A DNA stretch of 64,000 nt, taken from contig NZ_JAJNEL010000001.1 of NCBI RefSeq assembly GCF_029428675.1, positions 2,790,001 through 2,854,000 of the forward strand, in the 5' to 3' direction. This document shows positions 26,156 through 35,019 of the stretch, one piece after another. Below the pieces are notes generated by a model, which was given only the letters and a program-made list of their open reading frames with translations, searched no databases and had not been told where the DNA came from. The stretch comes from Streptomyces sp. JH14 (GTDB taxonomy: Bacteria > Actinomycetota > Actinomycetes > Streptomycetales > Streptomycetaceae). Positions within the stretch are counted from its first letter, which is position 1, and every line of letters starts with the position of its first letter. Both the position numbers and the translations under genes were made by a program.

Positions 26156-26913
26156 AGGTTCCATCCCAGCAGACAGACGACAAGGGCGAGGACGGGGAGT
26201 GCCGCGGCGTACGCCCACTGGGCACGGGACGCCGTCACGTCGTCGATGACCGGCATGGAGCCGGTGTAGCCACGGCTGACCATGGCGAGATGAACGCGTT
26301 CGCCGCGCTCGTAGGACCGGATGAAGAGCGCGCCCGCCGAGGCGGCGAGCACGCCCCACTGCCGTACGCCGCGCGCCTCGAAACCCCGGGAGCGGCGGGC
26401 GATCGACATCCGCCGCATCTCATCGGAGACCACATCCCCGTACCGGATCATGAACGAGGCGATCTGGACGAGCAGCGGCGGCAGCCTCAGCCGCTGGAGG
26501 CCGAGCAGCAGGGCGCGCAGTTCGGTGGTGGAGGCCAGCAGTACGGAGGCCGCGACGCCGAGCGTGCCCTTGGCGAGCACGTTCCAGGCGCCCCAGAGGC
26601 CGGGGACGCTGACGGAGATCCCGAGGAGTTCGGTCTGCTCGCCGGGCACCACGAACGGCATGAGCAGCGCGAACGCGACGAACGGCACCTCGATCAGCAG
26701 CCGCTTGAGGAGGAAGCCGGCGGGGATCCGGGCCACCGCGGCGACCCCGGCGATCAGCACCGCGTACAGCGCGAACGCCCAGACCGCCTCGCGGGGCGTC
26801 GAGACGACGACCACCACGAAACAGAAGACGGCGGCCAGCTTGCAGTGCGGCGGCAGCTCATGGACCGGCGAGTGCGCGTGCCGGTAGAGCTTGTGGGCGT
26901 GTCCGGCGCCCAT
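26152..26913 (-). CDS. cbiQ: ECF transporter T-component
   Basis: This 253-residue membrane protein couples the ATPase to the metal-binding subunit. It has about five helices and the charged cytoplasmic coupling segment with RRMSIARRSRGFE, whose Ala-Arg-Arg-type motif touches the ATPase. The start shares one base with the cbiM stop (TGATG), and its own stop overlaps cbiO. The end GWNL is very short after the last helix. Confidence 0.92.
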   Translation of the reverse strand: MGAGHAHKLYRHAHSPVHELPPHCKLAAVFCFVVVVVSTPREAVWAFALYAVLIAGVAAVARIPAGFLLKRLLIEVPFVAFALLMPFVVPGEQTELLGISVSVPGLWGAWNVLAKGTLGVAASVLLASTTELRALLLGLQRLRLPPLLVQIASFMIRYGDVVSDEMRRMSIARRSRGFEARGVRQWGVLAASAGALFIRSYERGERVHLAMVSRGYTGSMPVIDDVTASRAQWAYAAALPVLALVVCLLGWNL

Positions 26914-27962
26914 CAGACGGTTTCCTCGGTGCGCGCTTCAAGGGCGTCCGCCGTACGGCGGCGGCGTACGGCCCGGAAGACCCCACTGCCGACCACGATC
27001 GTGGCGCCGACCCCGATCACTCCGGCGAGGCCGCCGGAGACACGGGCGTCGGAGATGTCCCGGACGCCGTAGTCGGCGAGCGGGGAGTCCTTGGACGCAT
27101 GGGGCTCGGCCTTCTTGTCGATGCCCTGGTCGGCGGCGACCTTCTCCAGGCCGTCCGGGCTGGCGGAGGCGTAGAAGGAGACGAAGCCGGCGAGGACGAG
27201 GGCGGTGACCAGTCCGGTGGCCCAGACCTTGCGCGTCGACCGGCCGGCGACGGGGGTGGTCTCCCGGGCCGGTGCGTCGACGAGCTCGCCGCCGACCCGG
27301 AGCTTGAGCGGTGCGGTGAGTCCGCGGGCGCCGTGCACCAGGTCGGGGCGGACGGCGATGACGGCGCCGACGGTCAATGCGGTGATCAGGGCCTCGCCGA
27401 TCCCGATCAGGACGTGCACGCCGGCCATCGCGGTGAAGACCTTGCCGATCGGGATGTCGGTGGTGCCGCCGACCCAGTAGATCAGCGTGAAGACGACCGC
27501 CGCGGCCGGTACGGAGACCAGCGCGGCGACGAACGACGCGACCGTCACCGAGCGACGGGTCCGTGGCAGCACATGGAGCAGGCCGCGGAAGAGGGCGTAG
27601 GCGACGACGGTGGTCGTGATGCCCATGTCGAGGATGTTGACGCCCAGCGCGGTGAGCCCGCCGTCCGCGAAGAGGATGCCCTGCATGAGCAGGACGACGG
27701 ATATACAGAGCACCCCGGTGCACGGACCGACCAGGATCGCGGCCAGCGCCCCGCCCAGGAGGTGGCCGCTGGTACCCGCGGCGACGGGGAAGTTCAGCAT
27801 CTGCACCGCGAAGACGAAGGCGGCGACCAGGCCCGCGAGCGGCGCGGTGCGCTCGTCGAGCTCGCGACGGGCGCCCCGCAGACTGACCGCGACGGCACCC
27901 GCGGCGACGACACCGGCGGCGGCGGAGACGGGTGCGTTGATGAATCCGTCGGGTACATGCAT
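26913..27962 (-). CDS. cbiM: Metal-binding S-component fused to a PDGLE domain
   Basis: This 349-residue protein joins CbiM (first about 220 residues) to a CbiN-like tail. The N-terminus MHVPDGFI supplies the metal ligands (N-terminal amine and His2). Internal segments FPVAAGTSGHLLGGALAA and GVHVLIGIGEALIT are family hallmarks. The tail has a helix, ASPDGLEKVA (the PDGLE motif), and a last helix. I started at ATG 27962 because the N-terminal Met-His is functionally required. The fused form is widespread in actinobacteria and transports Ni or Co. Confidence 0.92.
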   Translation of the reverse strand: MHVPDGFINAPVSAAAGVVAAGAVAVSLRGARRELDERTAPLAGLVAAFVFAVQMLNFPVAAGTSGHLLGGALAAILVGPCTGVLCISVVLLMQGILFADGGLTALGVNILDMGITTTVVAYALFRGLLHVLPRTRRSVTVASFVAALVSVPAAAVVFTLIYWVGGTTDIPIGKVFTAMAGVHVLIGIGEALITALTVGAVIAVRPDLVHGARGLTAPLKLRVGGELVDAPARETTPVAGRSTRKVWATGLVTALVLAGFVSFYASASPDGLEKVAADQGIDKKAEPHASKDSPLADYGVRDISDARVSGGLAGVIGVGATIVVGSGVFRAVRRRRTADALEARTEETV

Positions 27963-28025
27963 GAAGGAGGCTCCGCTTCCTGCGTTGCTGCGCGGGGGCA
28001 TGAACCTCTCAATAATAGGGCCTTG

Positions 28026-28042
28026 TTGCGAACCATTCGCAA
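28026..28042. promoter_or_regulatory. Candidate Nur (nickel repressor) box
   Basis: TTGCGAACCATTCGCAA is a perfect palindrome and fits the published Nur-box form of two TTGCAA-like halves with five bases between. On the minus strand a TATTAT box (plus-strand 28012-28017) lies just downstream, so the operator covers the -35 region of the cbiM promoter and binding would block it. It is 64 bases from the cbiM start. Confidence 0.65.
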
Positions 28043-28149
28043 GAGCGCATACTTCACAGCTACGCCCGGCCGCCCGCGCCCTCGCCGCGCCGACCGGCCA
28101 AAATATGGGACATTAGAGGGCAAGAATGAACGAATAGGAGAAGTCGGCC

Positions 28150-28515
28150 ATGTCCCTCGTGATCGAAGAGCACACCGAAGCCCGGCTCATCACCGAGGCC
28201 ACCGACACCTTCGCGGTCCCCGTCGACCTGCGGTACGACGCCACCTCCGACCCCCGTACGGTCCATGTCTCCTTCCCCGGAGGCACCGACTGGGCCTTCG
28301 GCCGCGACCTGCTGGAAGGCGGGATGCGCTCCCCCGCCCGGCGGGGCGCCATCCGGATATGGCCCTGCGGCCGGGCGCAGCTGGTCGTGGAGAAGCACTC
28401 GGCAGACGGCGTCGAGGTGGTGCAGTTCGACAACGCGTCGATGAACCGCTTCCTGGACCGCATTCACGACGAGAGCAGTCCTGAGGCCGCACACACGGTG
28501 ACCAGCCGGACGTGA
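28150..28515 (+). CDS. ssgE: SsgA-like sporulation protein
   Basis: This 121-residue protein belongs to the SsgA-like family found only in sporulating actinobacteria. Typical signs are VPVDLRYDATSDPRTVHVSF, DWAFGRDLLEGGMRSPA and RIWPC. ATG 28150 has AGGAG nine bases upstream. I assign it to SsgE from its position after a pmt/penicillin-binding-protein region, as I recall for S. coelicolor SCO3158; that is from memory and was not checked. SsgE is linked to spore separation. It diverges from the nickel transporter operon. Confidence 0.8.
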   Translation: MSLVIEEHTEARLITEATDTFAVPVDLRYDATSDPRTVHVSFPGGTDWAFGRDLLEGGMRSPARRGAIRIWPCGRAQLVVEKHSADGVEVVQFDNASMNRFLDRIHDESSPEAAHTVTSRT

Positions 28516-28522
28516 CGGCATG

Positions 28523-28557
28523 GATGAGCCCCCGTGCCGCTCGCACGGGGGCTCATC
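28523..28557. terminator. Bidirectional terminator
   Basis: A perfect 15-bp stem (28523-28537 with 28543-28557) and 5-base loop lies between convergent ssgE and the MMPL gene. Confidence 0.8.
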
Positions 28558-28643
28558 GTCGCCCCGGCCCCCCGTCCCCACAGGCAACCGGCGCAGTCCG
28601 GGGCCGCGCTCCGCTCACACGCGGGCCCCGGGGCTCGTAAGGA

Positions 28644-30875
28644 TCAGACGCGGATCAGCTCGCGCTCACCCTGCGCGTCACCGCGCCCGTCACCGCCGGT
28701 CGGCGTCTCGCCGAGCTGCTTGCGCAGCCCCTCGCCCTCCACGTCCACGTTGGGCAGCAGCCGGTCCAGCCAGCGCGGCAGCCACCAGGCGCGCTTGCCG
28801 AGCAGGGCGAGGACCGCGGGCACGATCGCCATCCGGACGACGAACGCGTCGAAGAAGACCGCGATGGCGAGCGAGAAGCCGATCATCTTGATCATCGACT
28901 CGCTGGAGCCGATGAACCCGGAGAAGACCGCCATCATGATCACGGCCGCGGCGGTGACGACGCGGGCGCCGTGCTTGAAGCCTGTGACGATCGCCTGCGG
29001 GGGCTTCTCCCCGTGGACGTACGCCTCGCGCATCCGGGTGACGAGGAAGACCTCGTAGTCCATGGCGAGACCGAAGACCACACCCACCATGAAGATCGGC
29101 ATCATGGACATGATCGGGCCGGTCTGTTCGACGCCGAAGAGCGAACCGAGCCAGCCCCACTGGAAGACCGCGACGACCGCGCCCAGGGCCGCAACGACCG
29201 AGAGCAGGAAGCCGAGGGCCGCCTTCAGCGGCACCAGAACCGACCGGAAGACCACCATCAGGAGCAGGAAGGCCAGGCCGACGACGAGCGCCAGGTACGG
29301 CAGCAGTGCGTCGTTCATCTTCTGCGAGAAGTCGATGTTCATCGCCGTGGAGCCGGTGACCAGGACCTCGGCGCCGGTGTCGGACCTGATGTCCTTGCCC
29401 GCGTCACGGATCGCGTGGACCACGTTCTCCGTCTCGGCCGAGCTCGGCCGGTCCTGCGGAACGACGGTGATCATCGCGGTGTCGCCGGCCTTGTTGAAGG
29501 TGGCCGGGGAGACGGCGACGACGTGCGGGATACCGGAGATGTCGTCGGTGACACGAGTGACCGCGGTCCTGCCGTCCGAGCTGTTCGCCGTGTCCACGAC
29601 GACCATCAGCGGCCCGTTGAAGCCGGGGCCGAAGCCGTCGGAGAGCAGGTCGTAGGCGCGGCGCTGGGTGGTGCTGGTGGGCTGCGAGCCGTCGTCGGGC
29701 AGGCCCATCTCCAGCGAGGTGGCTGGTACGGCGATGGTCCCGAGGCCGATGACTCCGACCAGCAGTACCCACACCGGCCTGCGCAGCACGAACCGCGCCC
29801 ACCGGGTGCCCATGTTCGGCTTCGCAACCATCGTGGTCTCCGCCTCGGCGGCCTTGCGCGCCTTGCGTCCCATCACCCGCTTGCCCGCGAAGCCCATCAT
29901 CGCCGGGACCAGGGTCAGCGCGATCAGGACGGCGATCGCGACCGTACCGGCCGCGGCGAAGCCCATCTTCGACAGCATCGGGATGTTGACGACGGCCAGG
30001 CCGACCAGGGCGATGACCACGGTGAGACCGGCGAAGACGACCGCGGAACCGGCCGTGCCGACCGCCCGCCCCGCCGCTTCCTCGCGCTCGCGGCCCTCGG
30101 CCAGCTCGGCGCGGTAGCGGGAGACGATGAAGAGCGCGTAGTCGATGCCGACCGCGAGGCCGATCATCATCGCGAGGGTGGAGGTGGTGGAACCCAGGTC
30201 GAGCACGTTCGCCAGCGCCGTGATCGTCGAGACACCGATGCCGACGCCGATGAGCGCGGTGAGCAGCGGCAGCCCGGCCGCGATCAGCGACCCGAAGGTG
30301 ATGACCAGCACGACCGCCGCGATCGCCACACCGATGATCTCGGTGGCGCCGGTCTCCGGCATCACCTGGAGCGCGTCACCGCCGATCTCCACGGCGAGCC
30401 CGCTGTGCTGCGCCGCCTCGCCCGCGTCCTGGAGGTCGTCCCGGGTCGCGTCGGTCAGCTCCATCGAGCTGACCTTGTAGGAGACGGAGACGTAGGCGGT
30501 GGAACCGTCCTTGCTGACGGCATGCGCCGTGTACGGGTCGGTCACCGAGGCGATCTGGTCCGAGCCGGACTTCAGCGCGTCCGCGACCTTGTGCACCTCC
30601 GCCTTGTTGGCCGGGTCCGTCATCTTCTCGCCGTCGGGCGCCTTGAAGACGACTCGTGCGGTCGCGCCGTCGGCACTGGCGGCGGGGAAGCGCTGTTCCA
30701 GCAGGTCGAAGGCCTTCTGGGCCTCCGTACCCGGAATGGAGAAGGAGCTGGAGGTGGCGGTGGACGCGGAGGCCGCGCCGAATCCGGCGAGCGCCAGCAG
30801 CGCCACCCAGACGAGGGCGACATAGCGGCGGCGCCGGAAGGCGAGCCGTCCGAGTTTGTAGAGGAATGTGGCCAC
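28644..30875 (-). CDS. MMPL/RND-family exporter
   Basis: This 743-residue protein has the MMPL layout: helix one at about 22-38, an outside domain, five helices with the GxxxDY motif (VGIDYALFIVSRYR), a second outside domain, and five to six more helices with a matching AMDYEVFLVTRMREA. The Asp-Tyr pairs carry protons. It exports lipids or drugs. The start is GTG 30875 with GGGAG nine bases away. The TetR gene lies just upstream in the same direction, and a TTTCGT operator array precedes both, so it is probably induced by its own substrate. Confidence 0.9.
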   Translation of the reverse strand: MATFLYKLGRLAFRRRRYVALVWVALLALAGFGAASASTATSSSFSIPGTEAQKAFDLLEQRFPAASADGATARVVFKAPDGEKMTDPANKAEVHKVADALKSGSDQIASVTDPYTAHAVSKDGSTAYVSVSYKVSSMELTDATRDDLQDAGEAAQHSGLAVEIGGDALQVMPETGATEIIGVAIAAVVLVITFGSLIAAGLPLLTALIGVGIGVSTITALANVLDLGSTTSTLAMMIGLAVGIDYALFIVSRYRAELAEGREREEAAGRAVGTAGSAVVFAGLTVVIALVGLAVVNIPMLSKMGFAAAGTVAIAVLIALTLVPAMMGFAGKRVMGRKARKAAEAETTMVAKPNMGTRWARFVLRRPVWVLLVGVIGLGTIAVPATSLEMGLPDDGSQPTSTTQRRAYDLLSDGFGPGFNGPLMVVVDTANSSDGRTAVTRVTDDISGIPHVVAVSPATFNKAGDTAMITVVPQDRPSSAETENVVHAIRDAGKDIRSDTGAEVLVTGSTAMNIDFSQKMNDALLPYLALVVGLAFLLLMVVFRSVLVPLKAALGFLLSVVAALGAVVAVFQWGWLGSLFGVEQTGPIMSMMPIFMVGVVFGLAMDYEVFLVTRMREAYVHGEKPPQAIVTGFKHGARVVTAAAVIMMAVFSGFIGSSESMIKMIGFSLAIAVFFDAFVVRMAIVPAVLALLGKRAWWLPRWLDRLLPNVDVEGEGLRKQLGETPTGGDGRGDAQGERELIRV

Positions 30876-30992
30876 GGAGGCGTACTCCCGGTCAGGTCGT
30901 ATGAGTGGAAAAGGGCGTGAGGAACCAGCCCGACGACGAGAGCGGCGTGTCAGGTGGGGCTTGGGGAGAGGGCCGTACGGAAGGGACGAGCG

Positions 30993-31565
30993 TCAGACAC
31001 CGAGAGCGGGGAGGATCACGGAGTCGACGTAATCGATGAGAAACGCCTGGTCGACGGCGCGGTCCTCGACCAGCTGCCGAGCGGCGAAGGCGCCGATCAG
31101 CATGTGCGGCACATAGGGCAGCGCCGGGTTGTCCGGGCGCAGCTCACCTCGGCCCACGGCTCGGCGCAGCAGCATGTCGAGGCCGGTCATCTCCGGCTCG
31201 ATGAGCAGCTCGCGCAGCGCCTGGTGGAGATCGGGATTGTCGTGGACGGCATGCATCAGGCCCCGCATCAGCGCGGAGTCCTTCTCCATCTGACAGTCGT
31301 CGGTACGGCCCAGCGCGGCGTGGAAGTCACCCCGCAGCGACCCGGTGTCGACTTCGGCGAGGCCGCCCGGCTTGTTGTGCCGCAGCGCCTTGACGACCAG
31401 CTCGGGCTTGCTCCCCCACTGGCGGTAGAGGGTGGCCTTGCTGGAACGGGTGCGGGCGGCGACGGCGTCCATGGTCAGGGCGTCGTAGCCGACCTCGCGC
31501 AGCAGGTCGAGCACCGCGGCGTACATCTCGCTCTCGCGCTCAGGGGTGAGCCTGGTGCGTGCCAT
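30993..31565 (-). CDS. TetR-family repressor
   Basis: This 190-residue regulator has a TetR helix-turn-helix (DALTMDAVAARTRSSKATLYRQWGSK near 29-54) and a C-terminal ligand domain. The start is ATG 31565 with a strong AGGAGG. It stands first in a two-gene unit with the MMPL exporter (117-base gap) and almost certainly represses that unit via the operators at 31604-31686. Confidence 0.9.
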   Translation of the reverse strand: MARTRLTPERESEMYAAVLDLLREVGYDALTMDAVAARTRSSKATLYRQWGSKPELVVKALRHNKPGGLAEVDTGSLRGDFHAALGRTDDCQMEKDSALMRGLMHAVHDNPDLHQALRELLIEPEMTGLDMLLRRAVGRGELRPDNPALPYVPHMLIGAFAARQLVEDRAVDQAFLIDYVDSVILPALGV

Positions 31566-31603
31566 GGTGCAACCTCCTGCTCTTCGGCTTGCGCGTCGGC
31601 CGG

Positions 31604-31686
31604 TTTCGTACGGCAGTTCGCCGAACGAAACTGTTTCGTACACCTCGACGCTACTCCGCCGCCCCAGCGAAACTGCATCGTTTCGC
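31604..31686. promoter_or_regulatory. Multi-copy TTTCGT/ACGAAA operator
   Basis: Five half-sites lie in 83 bases: TTTCGT at 31604, then ACGAAACTGTTTCGT at 31625-31639 (perfect, 3-base centre), then GCGAAA...TTTCGC at 31667-31686 (perfect, 8-base centre). They fill the space between the TetR start and the tricorn gene and so may control both directions. Confidence 0.6.
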
Positions 31687-31740
31687 TTGTGTGTTGCACC
31701 ACAAGTTGCCGCGGCCCCCTGACCCGGAAAACATTGGGGG

Positions 31741-34700
31741 GTGAGTGACGACGTCGCGTATCTCCGTTTCCCGCACCTCCATGAGGATCTGCTCTGCTTC
31801 GCGGCCGAGGACGACCTCTGGGTCGCCCCCCTCGTCCCCGAGGGGCAGCGACCCGGCCGGGCGTGGCGGGTGACCGTCGACCGGACGCGGGTCAGCCACC
31901 CGCGCTTCTCCCCCGACGGCACCCGGATCGCGTACACGACCTGGCGCAGTCTCGACCCCGAGATCCATCTCGCCCCGGTCGACGGCGGGCCGGCCCGCCG
32001 GCTCACCTACTGGGGGTCGACCGACGCACGGGTCTGCGGCTGGACCCCCGATCCGGGCGAGCAGTCCCAGATCCTCGCCGTGTCCTCGCACGCCCAGCCG
32101 TTCTCTTACTTCTCCTGGGCGTACAACGTGCCCACGGACGGCTCACCCGGCGCGAAGCTCCCCTGGGGCCCGGTCTCCGACATCGCGATCGGCGAGATCG
32201 ACGGCGAGCGGCGCACCCTGCTGCTCACCGGCACACCGCCGCACGAACCGGCCGCCTGGAAGCGGTACCGGGGCGGGGCGACCGGGCGGCTGTGGCTGCA
32301 CGGCGTGCGGCTGCTGCCCGATATCGGCGGCCACCTCGACTCCCCGATGTTCGTCCAGGGCCGGATCGCGTTCCTCTCCGACCACGAGGGCGTCGGCAAC
32401 CTGTACTCCTGCCTGCCCGACGGAAGCGATCTGCGCCGCCACACCGACCACGACGCGTTCTACGCCCGGCACGCGTCCAGCGACGGCCGCAGGGTCGTCT
32501 ACCAGTGCGCGGGCGAGGTGTGGCTCGTCGACGACCTGTCACCGGACGCCATGCCGCGGAGGGTGGAAGTACGGCTCGGCGGGCCTCGGGCCGGACGGCG
32601 TCCGTACCAGGTACCGGCGTCCAGCCATGTCGACTCGCTGTCGGTGGACGAGACGGGCCGGGCGAGCGCCGTCGCGGTACGCGGCAGTCTGTACTGGCTC
32701 ACCCACCGCGACGGGCCCGCCCGCACGATCGCCGACACCCCGGGGGTCCGGGTCCGGCTGCCCGAGATGCTCGGCTGCACCGGCCAGGTCGCGTACGTCA
32801 CGGACACGGACGGCGCGGACGCGATCGAGATCGCCTACCTGCCGCGCGCCAGCGGCGACCGGGCCCCGCGCCGGCTGGCCTCCGGGCAGGTGGGCCGCGT
32901 CGAGGAGTTCATCTCCGACCAGGAGGGCGAACGGCTCGCGATCGCCACGAACGACGGCCGTCTGCTGCTCCTGGAGACCGCCGAGGAGTCCACCGCCGGA
33001 CCGACCGAGCTCATCTGCTCCACCAACGGTCCCGTCCGCGACCTGGCGTTCTCACCCGACGGGGCCTGGCTGACCTGGTCGCATCCGGGGATCGGCCGCT
33101 CACTGCGGCAGATCAAGCTGGCCCGGATCATGGGGCCCGGCGCGCCGATCATCGTCGACGTCACCAACGGCCGCTTCGAGGACGAGAACCCGGTTTTCAC
33201 CGGCGACGGCCGCTATCTCGCGTTCCTCTCCTGGCGCGGCTTCGACCCGGTGTACGACGTCCACACCGGCGACCTCTCCTTCCCGCTCGGCTGCCGCCCG
33301 TATCTGGTCCCGCTCTCCTCGGCCACCCCGTCGCCGTTCGCACTCTCACCGGAAGGACGCCCGGCGGCGGGTGGCCTCGACCCGGTCGACGCTCCGGAGA
33401 CGGCCCCGGCCGAAGGGGCCACGGTCACGGTCGAGTTCGAGGGGCTGGAGAACCGGGTGACCCCCTTCCCGGTCACCGCTTCGAAGTACTCGGCTCTCCG
33501 CCCGGTCAGCGGCGGCGGGCTCGTCTGGCTGCGCTGGCCGATCTCCGGCGCCCTCGGCGAGACGTTCGTCAACCCTGCCGACACCTCGGGGCGCCCCACC
33601 CTCGAACACTTCAACATCACCAAAGCCAGGAAGACCGAACTCGTCGGCCATCTCGACTGGTTCGCCGTCAGCGGCGACGGAACCAGGCTCGTCGTCATGG
33701 ACGACGGCGAACTGCGCGCCGTACCGGCCACCGAAACCGGCGACAGCGACTCGACGGTCTACCTCGACCTGCGGCGGATCCTCCACGACGTCGATCCGCC
33801 GGCGGAATGGCGACAGGCCTACGGAGAAGCGGGCCGCATCATCCGCTCCTATTTCTGGGAGCCGGACATGTGCGGCATCGACTGGGAGGGTGTGCTCGAC
33901 CAGTACCGTCCGCTCGTCGAACGGGTCGCGACTCCCGATGAGTTCGCCGACCTGCTGCGCGAGGTGCTCGGCGAACTGGGCACCTCGCACGCGTATGTGG
34001 CGCCCGCCCGGCGCAACGAAGGACCGCCGCACTACCAGCGGCCGATCGGCCTGCTCGGTGCGAATCTGGTGTGCCGGGACGGGGTCTGGGTGGTCCGGCG
34101 GATCCTGCCCGGCGACTCATCGGACTCCAAGGCCCGTTCACCGCTGGCCGGAACGGGCATCCGGGACGGCGCGATCCTCACGCACGTGGACGGCCGCCCG
34201 ATCGACCCCGTCACGGGCCCCTACCCGCTCCTCGCCGCAGCCGGCGGCACCACCGTGGAGCTCACCTTCCGCCCCGGCGAGGGCGAAGGCCCGGCGCGCC
34301 GTGTCGCATTCGTCCCCCTGGTCGACGAACGCCCCCTGCGCTACCAGGACTGGGTGGCCAAGCGCCGGGAGGTCGTACGCGAGTTGAGCGGCGGCAAGTG
34401 CGGCTACCTGCACATCCCCGACATGGGCGGATCGGGCTGGGCCCAGTTCAACCGGGACCTGCGCCTGGAGGTCTCCCGCCCGGCGCTGATCGTCGACGTG
34501 CGCGGCAACGCGGGCGGCCACATCAGCGAACTGGTGGTCGAGAAACTGACCCGCACGATCCTCGGCTGGGACCTGACCCGCAACGCCCAGCCGGTCTCGT
34601 ACGCCTCCAATGCCCCCCGGGGCCCGGTGGTGGCCCTCGCCGACGAGGCGACGTCCTCCGACGGCGACATGATCACCGCCGCGTTCCGGCAACTGAAACT

Positions 34701-35019
34701 CGGACCGGTGGTGGGCCAGCGGACGTGGGGCGGCGTGGTCGGCATGACCGGGCGGCACCGGCTGATCGACGGCACGGTCATCACGGTGCCGATGAACGCG
34801 GCATGGTTCGACGCCTACGGCTGGTCGGTGGAGAACCACGGCGTGGAACCGGATCTGGAGGCCCTGCGCTCTCCCCTGGACTGGGCGGAGGGCCGGTACG
34901 CGGTGCTGGACGACGCGGTACAGGTGGCGCTGGACCTGCTGGAGGCGCACCCCGCTGCGGCGCCGCCGACGTACGACTCCGCGCCGAACCGGGTACGGCC
35001 GCCGCTCCCGCCCCGGTGA
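31741..35019 (+). CDS. Tricorn-type peptidase
   Basis: At 1092 residues this matches the large self-compartmentalising tricorn peptidase known from archaea. The N-terminal about 560 residues form two propeller-like parts (FSPDGTRIAYTTW, FTGDGRYLAFLSW), then a C1 domain, a PDZ domain (about 770-850) and a C2 catalytic domain. Active-site candidates are S749-H750 in GTSHAYV, the S973-D974 pair in ATSSDGD, and E1031 in VENHGVEPD, so the Ser-His-Ser-Glu set looks complete. Such enzymes trim proteasome or protease products; Streptomyces has proteasomes. The start is GTG 31741 with a G-run touching it, so spacing is poor. It is divergent from the TetR/MMPL unit. Confidence 0.9.
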   Translation: MSDDVAYLRFPHLHEDLLCFAAEDDLWVAPLVPEGQRPGRAWRVTVDRTRVSHPRFSPDGTRIAYTTWRSLDPEIHLAPVDGGPARRLTYWGSTDARVCGWTPDPGEQSQILAVSSHAQPFSYFSWAYNVPTDGSPGAKLPWGPVSDIAIGEIDGERRTLLLTGTPPHEPAAWKRYRGGATGRLWLHGVRLLPDIGGHLDSPMFVQGRIAFLSDHEGVGNLYSCLPDGSDLRRHTDHDAFYARHASSDGRRVVYQCAGEVWLVDDLSPDAMPRRVEVRLGGPRAGRRPYQVPASSHVDSLSVDETGRASAVAVRGSLYWLTHRDGPARTIADTPGVRVRLPEMLGCTGQVAYVTDTDGADAIEIAYLPRASGDRAPRRLASGQVGRVEEFISDQEGERLAIATNDGRLLLLETAEESTAGPTELICSTNGPVRDLAFSPDGAWLTWSHPGIGRSLRQIKLARIMGPGAPIIVDVTNGRFEDENPVFTGDGRYLAFLSWRGFDPVYDVHTGDLSFPLGCRPYLVPLSSATPSPFALSPEGRPAAGGLDPVDAPETAPAEGATVTVEFEGLENRVTPFPVTASKYSALRPVSGGGLVWLRWPISGALGETFVNPADTSGRPTLEHFNITKARKTELVGHLDWFAVSGDGTRLVVMDDGELRAVPATETGDSDSTVYLDLRRILHDVDPPAEWRQAYGEAGRIIRSYFWEPDMCGIDWEGVLDQYRPLVERVATPDEFADLLREVLGELGTSHAYVAPARRNEGPPHYQRPIGLLGANLVCRDGVWVVRRILPGDSSDSKARSPLAGTGIRDGAILTHVDGRPIDPVTGPYPLLAAAGGTTVELTFRPGEGEGPARRVAFVPLVDERPLRYQDWVAKRREVVRELSGGKCGYLHIPDMGGSGWAQFNRDLRLEVSRPALIVDVRGNAGGHISELVVEKLTRTILGWDLTRNAQPVSYASNAPRGPVVALADEATSSDGDMITAAFRQLKLGPVVGQRTWGGVVGMTGRHRLIDGTVITVPMNAAWFDAYGWSVENHGVEPDLEALRSPLDWAEGRYAVLDDAVQVALDLLEAHPAAAPPTYDSAPNRVRPPLPPR

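Noticed and set aside
27963..28149. Cobalamin riboswitch before cbiM
   Set aside because: The gap is short, with no B12-box-like sequence; the Nur-like palindrome explains control better.
28971..30920. Plus-strand frame of about 650 codons opposite the MMPL gene
   Set aside because: It is the antisense of a full transporter gene; its product is full of Asp, Arg and His in a pattern typical of antisense GC-rich frames.
31863..33941. Second plus-strand frame within the tricorn gene
   Set aside because: Its composition is extremely Arg/Pro/Gly-rich, and the tricorn frame has all catalytic residues and propeller motifs.
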